From contig CM069432.1 of the NCBI GenBank assembly GCA_035610365.1, positions 189,519,027 through 189,583,026 on the forward strand: 64,000 bases of DNA, written 5' to 3'. The notes below the pieces were generated by a model. That model saw only the letters and a list, made by a program, of their open reading frames with translations. It was not told the origin of the DNA and searched no databases. Positions 12,795 through 25,110 of the stretch are shown here, one piece after another; position 1 is the stretch's first letter, and every line of letters begins with the position of its first letter. The position numbers and the translations under genes were made by a program. This stretch comes from Aquatica leii. Its lineage: Eukaryota; Arthropoda; Insecta; Coleoptera; Lampyridae.

Positions 12795-14245
12795 CTATTC
12801 TCGTTTATCTTTAAAACTAAATCTTCCAAACAACATTTCATCATCTTCTTTGCCCAATGGGCTATGTAGAGGTGGAGTAAACGATGTACTTTCACAAGCA
12901 ACCACTAAATCAAAATATTTTGTATCTTCTTCATTGTCAATTTGTGGTACAAAAGGTGGCACTACTTTTTTTTTATCTAAATCAAACCAATTGATCGGGT
13001 TGAAAAAAGGGTGATTTTTAATGTTCTGTGTGCCAGTAGAACCAAATCCTAACCTATGTTGTGGATTTTTTCTTAATAACCCTTTTAACAAATCTTTTGC
13101 TTCTGCACTAATGTATTTAGGAATTTTGGGATGTTGTAACAAAATTAAACTGAATAAGTTGTTATAATTGTTATGGAAAAATGGCAAAACTCCGCATAAC
13201 TATAAAAAATTGTCTATTAATAATTTATTTGTTTAATCTAACAGTTACATACCATTTCGTACAAAAAAACACCTGTGCTCCACCAATCAACTTCTCTGCC
13301 ATATCCAATACGTCTTATAACTTCAGGCGCCATATATTCAGGAGTTCCGCAAAAACTCTTTGATTTATGACCACAATGTAATTTTTCTCTGCAAAGTCCA
13401 AAATCGACTAATTTAATGTGCCCATCTTTATCTAATAAAATATTTTCAGATTTAACGTCTCTATATATTATGCTTAAATCGTGTAAATAAGATAATGCGG
13501 AAACTATTTCAGCAGTATAAAAGCGAGCTTTTTCTTCAGTAAATTTAGTAAATCGTCTTAAGTGAAAAAATAATTCTCCACCGTTGATGTAATCCATTAC
13601 AAAACATAAATGATTTGGAGTTTGAAAAGAGTATTTTAAAGACTGAAAAAATTGTTTTAATTTATTACTTTAAAATATTGCAACTTACTATTAAAAATGG
13701 ATGATTGATGCGTTTTAAAATTCTGTTTTCTGTTAAAGTTCGATTTAACTGTTGTTTAGATCTAATTATCTCTTTTTTTACTAGTTTTATAGCAAATAAC
13801 TGTTGACTCGATTTTTCTCTACAAAGCATAACTTTTCCAAACGTACCTCTTCCTAGTACTTGTATATATTCAAAATTTTGTAATGTTACTTTATTTGATT
13901 GTTGTTCAAAAGTTATCAACTTGTTTTGACTAATTCTTTGTAATGCGTGTATCCACTCTTTTCTGCAAATTATAAACAAACGTTTACAAAACGTTTAAAC
14001 AAAATTTATATTGCAGATAAACTTTAAAAACTTACCTGTCGTTTTCGTTTGACAAAGAAAATATTCGTTCTACTTGTGAGTTTTGTTGAAAACATTTAAG
14101 AACAAATATAAATTGTTTATTGCCGTTCATTTCAAGGATTTCGCATTTTTTTACATTAAAACAGTTTAAAGGTGATTTTACAAAATGGTCATTAGGATTT
14201 TTTTTGTATCCAAGGAATTGCCCGTTTTCAAGAAGTATATAGTAT
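12795..14245 (-). CDS. divergent Akt/PKB-like AGC protein kinase, N-terminus missing
   Basis: Four exons read on the minus strand: 14245-14036, 13962-13689, 13642-13253 and 13199-12795. Junctions are GT-AG, introns are 73, 46 and 53 bases, and the phases agree. The visible protein is about 425 residues. Exon 1 holds the C-terminal two-thirds of a PH domain ([10 protein letters not shown], then QVERIF). The kinase domain follows with GRGTFGKV, the FAIKLVKKE lysine, LTENRIL, catalytic loop [30 protein letters not shown] and [12 protein letters not shown]. The AGC tail has PPFVPQ, a turn motif FTPP, and hydrophobic motif FGRFSF just before the stop. PH plus kinase identifies Akt rather than SGK or S6K. 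Akt is a cytosolic serine/threonine kinase recruited by PIP3 and activated by PDK1 and TORC2. Unusual points: Ser at the Thr308 position, Gln at the Trp80 position, and a linker of only about 15 residues. The exon for the start of the PH domain was not found. The reading frame is intact. Confidence 0.9.
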
Positions 14246-15656
14246 CTAAAAAATGAAATACATTATAGTCAAATATATTGTAAAAAAATTATAGAATTAG
14301 TATTGCTATTATTGTTGTCGAGTTTATTTATTTAAAACTGAGCTATCAAAATATTGGTTTTTAATTTAATTCAAATTTTTGTATTTTTTGTATTAGGAAT
14401 ATCAGAATCATAAAATGCTGGAAGGTTTGTACTTTTTAATATAAATAAATTAATCCTGTGGTTTCTTTTGCACTAACTGTTCAATTTTTGCTAGCAAGGA
14501 CGCGATGTGCAATATTTCGAAAGTAACTAATTGAGATGAGCACACAACAATGAATCTGTTAAGAAGAAAAAAGTTACTATAGTCGTTGTCAGGAAAAAAG
14601 ATTGCTACATCATACTCGTATGCATCTTAATTAAGTAAAAACACTAAAAACTTGTTTAAATTATTTTAAAATGTAGCTGGTATTTAAAAGTTAAAATTCA
14701 TTAAATATCTAGTGCTGGCAGTTATTTGTTTTTAATTCAAATACTAACCTATAAAATTCCTATTTAATTAATATATTTATGTGAAATTGTAGTTCCTGTC
14801 GGTAGAGTGCGCGCAAAGCGCAAGTGTTTTTGTTGCGTCGAAGACAGTTAGAGTGGGAACCTTGTGTGAAAAAAAGGGAATTTAGTAAACGATATTGGAT
14901 ATTTGTTAAAAATTTAAAAAAATAGTTTTTGTACTACATGCAAATAAAATAAAAGATTTCATTTGAAGGTAAACGTACGTAATTTACTTTGAATTATACA
15001 CGACGAGAAACGATAACGAGTAATCCACATTTATGGTAATTAAAGAAAAAATACAAATCAATTGAATGAATAATTAGGTGGATTACACATACGGTGGTTT
15101 AAACTAATTTTTAACGTGCTTTGTTCGTAAGTTTTATATACTCGATAGAAATGAAACCTTGAAATGTAAATAAGCGGCAAATGTCAACGATGAAGTTAAT
15201 TCAACTATTTATTTATAACACACACATAGAATGGTGTCATCTTTCTTGTACTCACAATTTTCTCGATTGATTCGAATGATGGAACGTGTTTTCTAAATTA
15301 GCACGGTGTAGACGCAGAGATATCTTTCGTGGCAACGAGTATAGGTACCAAAGATTTTGTCGGTTTTAGGATTCATTTTGATACCGTATAAATTTGGACA
15401 TACATCCGTTTTCGGTATTTCATTCTCAGCTGCATTTCTATTGCTGCTTTATTAAAATATGTACATTTTATCTTTCAAAACAGCATGCCTCTTTTTACAA
15501 CGAGCATAATTGATAATGTAATGACAGGTATTAACGTTTATTGGCGTTTTAACATAGATTATTTTATATTTTGAAAGAATGAGTTTTAAGGTTTTTTGTA
15601 ATATGCAAATATACCTTAATAAATTGAAAATTGACTTTTCATGAATAGGCAACAAT
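14246..15656. other. kinase 5' intron or upstream flank
   Basis: The exon at 14245 begins with a splice acceptor, so at least the adjoining part is intron. I searched for the missing PH-domain start (the usual GWL/KRGE/W-R-R motifs) and did not see it. A CG-containing patch at about 14790-14865 (with GAGTGCGCGCAAAGCGCAAG) is compositionally distinct, but its role is unknown. No other gene was recognised. Confidence 0.5.
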
Positions 15657-15816
15657 GTGTTTACCTTAATGACAGACTTCTTTTTAAATCAAAAATAGAA
15701 GAAAATTTTACCCTAGCTCTATTTCATTTTAACTGCATTGCAACATCAACAACTTTAATTACCCTAAACTAACTAGAAATTTTGTAAATGTCCCTAAATA
15801 AATGGCATTCTTGACA
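15657..15816 (+). repeat. left arm of an older inverted repeat pair
   Basis: This block resembles the reverse complement of 19157-19371. Shared strings include GTTTACCTT near the outer end, CTTTTTAAATC, TTTTACCCTAGCTCTATT, TTTGTAAATG or similar, and TCCCTAAATAAA. The two arms bracket the complete DD82E element at 15971-18648. The simplest reading is that the younger transposon landed inside an older non-autonomous element. No coding sequence is left in the bracketing DNA. Confidence 0.55.
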
Positions 15817-15970
15817 ACAAAACGAAACAATAACCTAACTTTTAATTGTTTCACTTCTGAAAACACTTGTAAGTTCTGAAAACAAACCAAAACAAACTTT
15901 AATAAACCCAAAAACAAGGGCCACGTTATGGGTTACATGTACGAAGTTATAACCTCCGATTATGATTATA

Positions 15971-18648
15971 TAGTAATCTCAAAAGTAGATGAATGCCACG
16001 TGACATATGACGTCAAAATCATACCACACTAAACAGTTTAAGATTGTGTTTATTTTTGCATGAATTTTAAGAAAGAGGTTGGTATTACAACACGGTGTTG
16101 TCACTTTTTCGCGTACTTATTATTGTCAAGTTAGGTTAAATTCGTTTTGGTTTCTTATTTATATTAAAACTGTTCTTTTCAGAACAATTTTCTTGATTAC
16201 TTATTTTGCGAGTTTAGTTTATTAATATGCCTGGTACGGAATTAGGAAAACGTGGTTATGAGTTGGTAGTTTCGTTAATTGAATTTTTCGAGCAAGAACG
16301 TGATGCAGGTGGACCGTTTTTATCTTTGAATAATGTTCGAGAGGTATGTTTAACTAATTACAATTAAGAACAAAATTACTTTTTAAATTTTATTACAGCG
16401 TGTAGCAGTTGCCTTAAAGATAAGTATTTCCACCGTAAACCGAGCATCCCAGAAAGTTAACGATGAAAGTATCCCGAGTACTTCTCAATTGAAACGAAAA
16501 CTTCCAAAGCCAGTAACAAACATTGATAATTTTGCCAAGGTTGCTATTCGAAACACAATTTATAGAATGTATGAAAATAGTAAGTTGTAAAATTACTACT
16601 GTTCTCAAAAACATAGGATTTAAGTACCAAAAAGATAATCCTAGACGAAGTTTAATGGTATTACCAAACATTGTAATCAAACGCATTCGATTCTTAAAAG
16701 AGTATTTAAGAATTCAAAAAGCAAAAACTTATGAATTTGTTTACTTGGATAAAACCTGGATTTTTCAGAATGGTACAGTGGGTCGTTCTTGGCAGAATGA
16801 CGATTTAAAAACTGTAAAAACTACCAAAGTCGATGGCAAAAGGTAACTTAGATAAAACTTTTATTATGCTTATTATTAAAATTTGTTGAAAACAGGTATA
16901 TTGTACTTCATGCCGGTAATAAGAATGGATTTATTCCTGGTGCACACTTGGTGTTTAGTTCCTCGACCAAAAACTCAGATTACCACGGGGAAATGAATCA
17001 AGTAAATTTTTTGAATTGGTTTGAGAATAAATTACTGAAAAATTTAACTAAACCTTCTGCAATTATAATGGACAATGCTCCGTACCACAGTACTTTGGTT
17101 ACAAAGACTCCAAATAGTGGATGGAAAAAGGAACATATCCAGAAATGGTTAAAAGAACAAAATATTTCATTTGAAATCAATTGCTTAAAGAAGGAGTTAC
17201 TACACATTGTTGAAAGGTAAATTAATATTTTTCTGTAAATAATTAAACTACAATTTTGATTTATAGAAATAAACCTGAAAAAATGTATGCAGCCGATCAA
17301 TTGGCTGAAAAATATAACCATAAGGTACTTCGTCTCCCTCCCTATGATTGTATATTCAATCCAATTGAACTCAAATGGGGAATTACAAAAACTTATTATA
17401 ATAAACATATAGGGAGGGATGGAAAATCAGTTGAAAGCTGCTTAAATATGTGGAAAGAAGCTTTAATGGCGGTGCCAGAAGATGCATAGGCAAATTCTGT
17501 TCGACATTGCGAACAAATAATAGAATATTGGTGGAAGAGAGAAGTAGCTTTCGACGACGGGGACGTGGCGCCGCTCATTATTAATTTAAATGATGATAGT
17601 GACTCTGAATTATTAAAAAATTATATAAATTAATGATGCCCTATTTAAAATGCAAATTGTCTACCATTCAAATCTTTTTATTAAAAAAATATGCACATTT
17701 GTTTTTCAATGTAGCATGTAAAATAATTGTTAATGTTAGTTTCCTGTTTTTATTATTTTCGTTATAAATAAATTGGCATTAACAATGTTCTCTGTGTCTT
17801 CAGAAGCATTGTTCTCTTTTTCATCTAGTATTTCTTAAAAAAAAGGTTTAATAAGTTTATACGCGGATGTCTGGGTCAAAGTTATTGCAGGAGAACCTGG
17901 TGACTTGAGAGTAAGAAACAGAACCAAGGTGCAAACATTGTTCGTTAATTTAATAAATAGTCGCTGCTAGAAGAAATAACTATATTAAAATGTTTTGTTT
18001 TTTAGTTCCAAGAATTATACTCCATACCTATGTAGTAATGTAACAAAAAAAAGATTATATAAAAAACATCGAAGTGTTGGAATAATTCAAATAAATGCAA
18101 TTTATTTGTCAGACTTGTTCATTCAAAAAATTTATTGAATTCTTGTTCCAAAACGGCTAGTAGTTAGTACTGATTGTTCATATATTCACAAAATATATGT
18201 AGCTTCTGCTTTTGTTGGTTGTTCCATGATAAATATTATTTTACAACGATGAAATAACTACTGTCGGGATAATTCAGATAAAAAACATTCTACAATCAAC
18301 TCGAATAATTGTAATATCAACCAAATTGATATTTGATATTGATTTAATCAAAAGTAAAAACAATTTCACCCTTAATGCAAAGTGGAAAGTCACTCAGTTA
18401 ATTAAACAAATCACGTATCAAATCGGATGATTGAAATATTAATTCTGCCAAAATTACAAATATAAATTTGTGTATAACTAGAGATTTTTAATAGAACAAA
18501 CCGCTTATAAAATTATTTAAAATAATGTAAAACATAACCAATTTTAAATTAACCTCAATAAAATGTCAACATAAGAACTGGCAACATTACTTATTCTGAC
18601 GTCATAAATTTGAAGTCACGTGGCATTCATCTACTTTTGAGATTACTA
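15971..18648 (+). mobile_element. DD82E-type Tc1/mariner-related DNA transposon
   Basis: The element is bounded by terminal inverted repeats. TAGTAATCTCAAAAGTAGAT at the left is matched by its reverse complement at the right. The match continues through GAATGCCACGTGAC and, less perfectly, through a TGACGTCA motif. TA flanks both ends (15969-15970 and 18649-18650), as expected for this superfamily, although the TATA context leaves the exact edge ambiguous by two bases. It contains one transposase gene (16227-17633) and about 1 kb of 3' noncoding DNA. The catalytic spacing places it in the DD82E group, described in the literature as Sailor. Confidence 0.8.
16227..17633 (+). pseudogene. spliced DD82E transposase, damaged
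   Basis: Four exons with GT-AG junctions and matching phases: 16227-16343, 16399-16842, 16896-17216 and 17267-17633. Exon 1 starts MPGTELGKRGYELVV. Exon 2 opens with a helix-turn-helix-like VAVALKISISTVNRASQKV. The catalytic residues are the Asp of VYLDKTW, the Asp of IIMDNAPYH and the Glu of FNPIELKW. There are 81 residues between the second Asp and the Glu, hence DD82E by the usual naming. The C-terminus is acidic (NLNDDSDSELL). Two defects are visible: a frame change with loss of some residues near 16575, and an in-frame TAG at 17487-17489 where relatives seem to have Trp. The transposase would have bound the terminal repeats and moved the element by cut and paste. Retained introns indicate a DNA-level copy. 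Confidence 0.8.
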
Positions 18649-19156
18649 TAACTAGTGATGACATTGATTCTGTTATAGTTGAATGTTTAAGCAATTAAAT
18701 TATTATTTAAAAAATCTAAATTTATTTCATAATCATATGCAATATGTATATGATAAACTCTAAACTATATAATTAAGCATAATTCAATAATATACAACAA
18801 ATTCTTGTAAACTCGGCTAGTAGCAATAATTAAACAAAACAACTATAAAAACTCCGTCTCCGAATAATTTTAACTGTTGAAATTCATTATGTATTAATTG
18901 TTTGCATCGAAAACATAATCAAATTCTTTGAGTTGAGTGAAATACCAAATTGTTTCGAACATATCTTATTCAATGTTGGTGTAATAAAAACAAAAATGAT
19001 CAACAGACTTCAATTATTCTAATGAATAGGCAAACCATTTGTAAAGAATTCAAATAAAAGTAATAATAAACCATGTGGATAATTTCTATTGGAATTATCC
19101 AACAGTAATTTCAATTAAAAATTAGGTTATTGTGCTTGACTTTTTGCAAAGCAGGT

Positions 19157-19371
19157 ACCATTCTCAACGTTTATTTAGGGATTCTAGCATTTCCAGCTGT
19201 TTTAGGAATATTGTAAATGTTAGCGTTGCAGTGCCGCTAAAACCAAATAGAGCTAGGGTAAAACATTGGGTAAAACTTTTCTTTCTCTCCGATTTAAAAA
19301 GAATTTTGACATATTTGCTTACATTTAAGCTTAGGGGTAAAAAGTAAATAAAAAATGAAGGTAAACATGTT
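19157..19371 (-). repeat. right arm of the older inverted repeat pair
   Basis: Inverted counterpart of 15657-15816. Its outer end also has a short direct echo: GTAAACATGTTATTAAAGTA at about 19362 and GCAAACATGTTACTAAAGTA at about 19439. The stretch from 18649 to 19156 between the DD82E element and this arm holds no recognisable gene. It includes a perfect 8-bp stem, GGATAATT...AATTATCC, near 19077. Confidence 0.5.
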
Positions 19372-21802
19372 ATTAAAGTAAAAAAAGAGCTTTTAGTTCG
19401 GACGACGTTTTATTGATAAGTAATGCAAAAGTAATGTTTGCAAACATGTTACTAAAGTAGTAAGACAATTTCTTAGTTTAGAAAACAGAAAAACATTACG
19501 AACAATACATGCTACAAAATATGTACTTTAACATTATAGGGCAGGTTTAAAATGTCTTGACAAAGAGTAATGGTGTTATATTCTCAATGATAGAAAATCG
19601 CAGCAGCTTAATAATACGATTAAACATAAATGTGGTAATACAAATATGTTATTCAAAGAAATAAATATTATGGAAGATGTCATGTTATTGTGAAAACATA
19701 AAATGATTTTTCTATACACATAATACTTCTGCATACAAATGTCACAATCTGTACAAAAAATCAAAAAATAAATAAATGAAAAATATGCAACATACTTCAA
19801 CGGCAATTATTCGAATATTGAACTATTGCATAAATTATTATTTAATTTTTTTAGCAAAACTGTACTCTACGATTGTTTTGATGCATAAAAATAAAGTTTA
19901 TAGTCTTTATATAACAATGTTTTAATTAAAATTACACGAGGTGATTTTAGAATTAAAATTTTAAAAATCATTCTTAGTGAAATTTTTTGTAGGATATAAA
20001 AATAATAATTAGTTAATTACCTTAACCTCCAATTTCGCAAATGTTCTCCTTTTTTCCATATCCAACCTTCTTTGACAATATTTTCCATTGTAATTTTATC
20101 GATTTCAATGTTCATTTTTGGCCCCGAAGAAAACAACAAAAAAAACTGAAAAAACACTTGTTAATGTTTGAGAACATTTTTTTTACAGTTTTCACTAAAA
20201 AGACAATTTATTTAAACAAATAAATATACAAAACAAAATACTAAAATTTTTGTAACTCAGCTATTGTTGCTAAAAACGGAAAGAAATATAGAAAAAACAA
20301 TGTCTGCTTATAATACTTACAAATTTTATTTTACTTTATTTGTCTATTGTGCTAAATTTAGTTTTTAGTAGTTTATAATCTACCATGTAGTAAATCATGC
20401 TGTAATATTGCAATAAATGGTAGGGATACGATAGAAAATATTAATGGGTACACTAATAATAACTAAATCCTTTAAAATGTCATAACTAAGTATCAAATTG
20501 TCAGATGTATTTAATTGTCAAACATTAAATTAATTTCGATTAATTATTTAGATAATTGCGACATTTAGATTTGCTAGTTATTTATAAATAATATTATACT
20601 TCACTTGTTATCTACAAAACTAATAACAAAATTAATAGTATTTCCTTACCATATAAAATTTGAAAATTATTTTTATCTTTACACAAATTTACTGACCGAT
20701 CCTAACTAACAAAACTAAAGTAACCGCTTATTAATATTAAATGAGAGTATAAAAATACTAAATTGCTATTTATAATAAGCATCCTTTTCTTCTAATTATG
20801 TAATTAAAATGTGTTTAGGTACATATTTTCAAACCAACCTTGAACCGAATTACAACTTTCTTACAAGCTTATATGCAAATCTACTACAAATTTTGTGTTA
20901 ACCATTAAATGTAATTTTTAAAACTATATACATCAATACGTTTAAGCGTAACTGTAAAGACAAAATTTTTTAAATCTTTTAGTGATTGTTTCCATACATA
21001 ATTTATAGCAAAAATATATATAAATATTATAAAAAAAAATATTAGAAAAAGTTAGATTTTGTCAATCTATTTGCTGTCAACCTGGTTTTTGTTAAATTGT
21101 CAAATGAAAATGTTAATCATATGCATCTGTTATTTGAAAAAATATAAAAAACAATTTCTTCAAGCAGACGACATATTTTCCGATTATTTTGCACAAAGAT
21201 AAAAAAATTTGCGATTTTGCTAATCTCTGACACAATTGTACCAAAAGTAAAACTTCTTCATTGTTTTTTGTTATTGTTTTGTTGTTAATTTTGTAATTGT
21301 TTATTTATTCAACAAGTTACTGTTTGTACTATATCGTAAGAAACTGTAATAAATAATAATAATACTTGAATAATGCATTTTTTTATTTTGTCTAAAGCTT
21401 GAAACTTAAGTCACTCATCATTACCTATATTTAAATACTATAATTTGATTTCTATTTGTTTTTATAGAAGATTAAATACACATCGGAAACTTAAATTATG
21501 GTCGGTATGATATGGTATCATAAACACGACTTATACCGGCGTTTCACACTTTTCTATCCTTAATCTTTACTAAATAATAAAAAATGTAGTACATAGTATA
21601 AACTTTTTACCTAAATTATAGATTGTTATATCTTACATATTGTGGTTATACCCTATAATGCTTTTTAAAAATTGGGAGTCATTACGAATTTTTAAAGCGC
21701 ATATGTAACAAAACATGTAAATACTAAATAATTATAACTGACTTGTGGTCCAAATTTTTTTCTAAATAAAAAATTAAAAAATCAAAATTTTATTGCTATT
21801 TA
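19372..21802. other. no recognisable gene
   Basis: AT-rich DNA. The short ORFs here are low in complexity and match nothing I recognise. No terminal repeats were found before the DD41D element begins. Confidence 0.5.
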
Positions 21803-23669
21803 TACAGGGTGTAACTGAAAGACGTGGCCAAACTTTAAGAGCGTAATATATGGATTGAAAAAATGAAAAAAGTTTCTATAAACATGGTTCCGTAAATCCT
21901 TCCTAAGGGAGATACAGCCCTTTGAAATGTAGTAAGGATTTACAGTTTTTATTTTATAACAAAAGAACGGTGCTGTCGAAATGAGCAAAAGTAACCACTC
22001 TAGATGTACTTTTCATTGTGAATACATTGGTGTAAATTTTATTTTGGTAGGATATTAACAAGGGGTAGTTTTGTCTAAGGGTGGGAGTATTTTGACTCCA
22101 AATTTATTATTTCGGGTCTTTTTTTAAATTTAATACCAAGTTTAGCATCTTTCGGGTTTTATACGCAAAAAAGGTACTCTTCTTTTAAATCGCTAGAGAC
22201 AACGGTTTTCGAGAAAATTGGACTTAAAACTAATTATGCACTACAATTTTTAATAATGAATTACAGCAGCTATTATCCGAACAGGCTGCGATTTTATTCA
22301 CTAAATAAGTGACAGTTACTATTATAATTTATAAGTTATTAATTATTGTTAAAGTTAGAAGGTACTTAATTTAATTAATTAACATAATGAATTTCACCAA
22401 CGAAGAATGGACAGATATTCAATTTACTTATGGACGTGCAAATGGCAATTCCAATTTGGCTCGTCGGTTGTATGCTGCCACGTATCCCAATAGAATATGC
22501 CCAAATAAGAATACTTTTGCGTCAGTCCATCGTCGTCTTCGTGAAAAAGGATCTTTCCAACGTAATAGTGGCGATTGTGGGCTTCAAAGAAATACACGAA
22601 CACCGGCATTAGAAAAGGATGTACTCAACAGAATTATGGAGACTCCTGAAAGTAGCACGCGCAAGGTAGCTGACGAAGTAGGTGTTTTGCATATGACAGT
22701 ATGGAGAATTCTACATGAACAGCTATTGTACCCATACCACATTCAGCGAGTGCAGGCTCTTATTGAAGCTGATTTTCGGTCACGAGTGATATTTTGTCAG
22801 TGGTTTTTACAACAATGCATTAATCCAAATTTTCAGTGTTTAGTGCTTTTTACGGATGAGGCAAAATTTTTCAGAGATTCAATTATAAATTTTCATAACG
22901 ACCATTTGTAGGCTGACAACAATCCTCATGCTACTCGAGATTCCAGACATCAACAAAAATTTTCGTGTAACGTTTGGGGCGGTATTGTAGGGGATTATTT
23001 AATAGGACCAATGTTTTTGCCACAAACATTAAATGGACAAAATTATAGGATTTTTTTAGAAGAAAATCTACCTGAGCTTATGGACGAGGTGCCGTATGCA
23101 ATACGCCGTGACTTATGGTTTATGCACGACGGTGTTCCGACCCATTTTAGTCTCGTTGCTAGAGAATTCCTCAACCATAATTATCCGAATCGTTGGAGTG
23201 GCAGAGGAGGACCTGTTGCGTGGCCAGCACGGTCTCCCGATTTGAACCCGTTAGATTACTTCTTATGGGGACACCTAAAAAATATAGTTTATATTACTCC
23301 AGTTTCCACCGTTCATGTTCTTCGTGAACGTATCATCAACAGTTTCGATGTAATTCGGAATACTCCTGGAATTCTTGAGCGTGTCCGGCTGTCGATGGTT
23401 CGACGTTGTCAAGCCTGTATTGTAGCTGAAGGCAACCATTTCCAGCAGTTGCTCTGATTTGTATGTTTGTATGTTTTGATTTTGTTTGTTCTTTTAACTA
23501 AAATAATGTTTGTTATAAAATAAAAACTGTAAATCCTTACTACATTTCAAAGGGTTGTATCTCCCTTAGGAAGGATTTCCGGAACCATGTTTATAGAAAC
23601 TTTTTTCATTTTTTCCATCCATATATTACGCTCTTAAAGTTTGGCCACGTCTTTCAGTTACACCCTGTA
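21803..23669 (+). mobile_element. young DD41D mariner-type transposon
   Basis: Terminal inverted repeats of about 159 bp (21803-21961 and 23511-23669) begin TACAGGGTGTAACTGAAAG. They differ at about three positions by eye. TA flanks both ends (21801-21802 and 23670-23671). One transposase reading frame lies between them. The near-identical arms suggest a recent insertion. Arms this long are unusual beside the roughly 30-bp ends of classic mariners. Confidence 0.92.
22387..23457 (+). pseudogene. DD41D transposase with one internal stop
   Basis: A single frame of 356 codons starts MNFTNEEWTDIQFTYGRANG and is interrupted only by TAG at 22909-22911, a site where relatives carry Trp (HLW-ADNNPHA). 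The N-terminus is a DUF4817 helix-turn-helix with PNKNTFASVHRRLRE. A second HTH contains VADEVGVLHMTVWRIL. The catalytic core has LFTDEAKF (first Asp), WFMHDGVPTHF (second Asp) and SPDLNPLDYFLWG (third Asp). The spacing between the last two is 41 residues, hence DD41D, a known mariner branch. The C-terminus ends CIVAEGNHFQQLL, as in the family. The ATG is preceded by AT-rich leader inside the element. Apart from the stop it looks full length. The protein would have catalysed cut-and-paste movement at TA sites. Confidence 0.92.
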
Positions 23670-23671
23670 TA

Positions 23672-25110
23672 GCTGCATAGTTAGAAGTTACGCGATTACG
23701 TTGATCACTAGTTGCATATATTTTTTTAAGTGACTCTGCAACAAGTTCTATTATTTTAGCTGTAGAAACTTAGTAGAAATGTTTGACATGCACCTTTTCT
23801 TTAAGTAGCAAGACGTAATAAGCTTATTACGGATTACTATTACACTATTGAAAGATCACACGATAAAAATTTGGTTTAAAGTAAAGTGAGTATTTTACAT
23901 CATATGTTTTATATTCAATATAAAGTTTTTTTGCGTTTTTATAACCGATTTTTCGTTTTCTTAATAAACTTTTCTATAATATTAGATTAGTAAATTTTTA
24001 TCTGTATTTTTATACGTTGTAAATATGGTTATTGGAATGTTCAACGGTGACAAATAACTTAATTCTTAGCAATTAAAAATTACATACAAAGAAAATTTTA
24101 AAAATGTTATTAACATTTCTTTGAGATTATTTGTAATCTTCTTGCGTTAATTAGGTGTAATTTTAATGTGATTTTGCTAATCGATTTTATACAAAGATAT
24201 TACGGAAATTAATGACTTAGCGTTAATAGATGTAATTTTGTATGAAAGAATAGAGGAATTTTTGCATAACAATGAGTAAAAGTTTGTTACAATAAAGGTC
24301 AATTTTAGTAACTATCAAGTTGGTTGCTAAACTTGACATTTTTTACAACAAAACACTTTATATAAAAAAATTTTTGCCATAAAATTTAAGTGTCTAATTC
24401 TAATTTACGTATTCTACATAGAATATGTAACAGGTGCGTATTCTACATTTTCTACACGCAAAAAATGATAATTTTTTACATGGCACATGAAAATTAAATT
24501 CCAAAATAGTAATCAATTTAGAGATAAATAGTGAAGTACTTACAATAGGCAGTACCAAAAATAGAATTGTAAATTATCAATATTTTAATTATTGTTACTA
24601 GATGTAGTCTACGATTTGACGCTATTTTGGCTCAAAATTGAAACGATAATTTAAATATCTGATGGTAAGCGCTTTCTTTTGTTTTTAATTTTTATTGTTT
24701 TTTTTTAGTTCTAGTAAAATAAATAAAATGTGTTAAATATGTAAAATACTTCAAAACTTGAAAACTCCAAACAATTTTGTCAAACATGTTTAGCCTGTGT
24801 ATACTGTGCGTTTATGATAAAAGAAATAAATTCATTTAAAATTCAGGTAATTATTTTGTCGAAAAACGTTCGGACACGTCGACTAGTATTTTTGGTTACA
24901 GGTTTTTTAACATAAAAAAATTATATACAGTCTGTATCAAGAAGAAAATATGCAGTCATCATTGGTTTTTTAATAGAACATTCTGTATATTATTCCATGT
25001 TTGTATTGTACGAAAAATTCTGAAACTTTTTGTTAATAAACGTATATTATTATAACTGTATATAAATATATGTAAATTTAAAAAAAAATCTTAATAATAA
25101 AATATACAAT
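23672..25110. other. no recognisable gene
   Basis: AT-rich DNA without a convincing ORF, RNA gene or repeat pair. Confidence 0.5.

Noticed and set aside
12769-13014. Plus-strand ORF of 81 codons
   Set aside because: It is the antisense shadow of kinase exon 4.
14790-14865. CpG patch as the kinase promoter
   Set aside because: It is about 550 bases upstream of an internal exon, with no start-site motif. Position alone does not support a promoter.
16998-17408. Minus-strand ORF of 136 codons
   Set aside because: It lies antisense to exons 3 and 4 of the DD82E transposase and has no recognisable domain.
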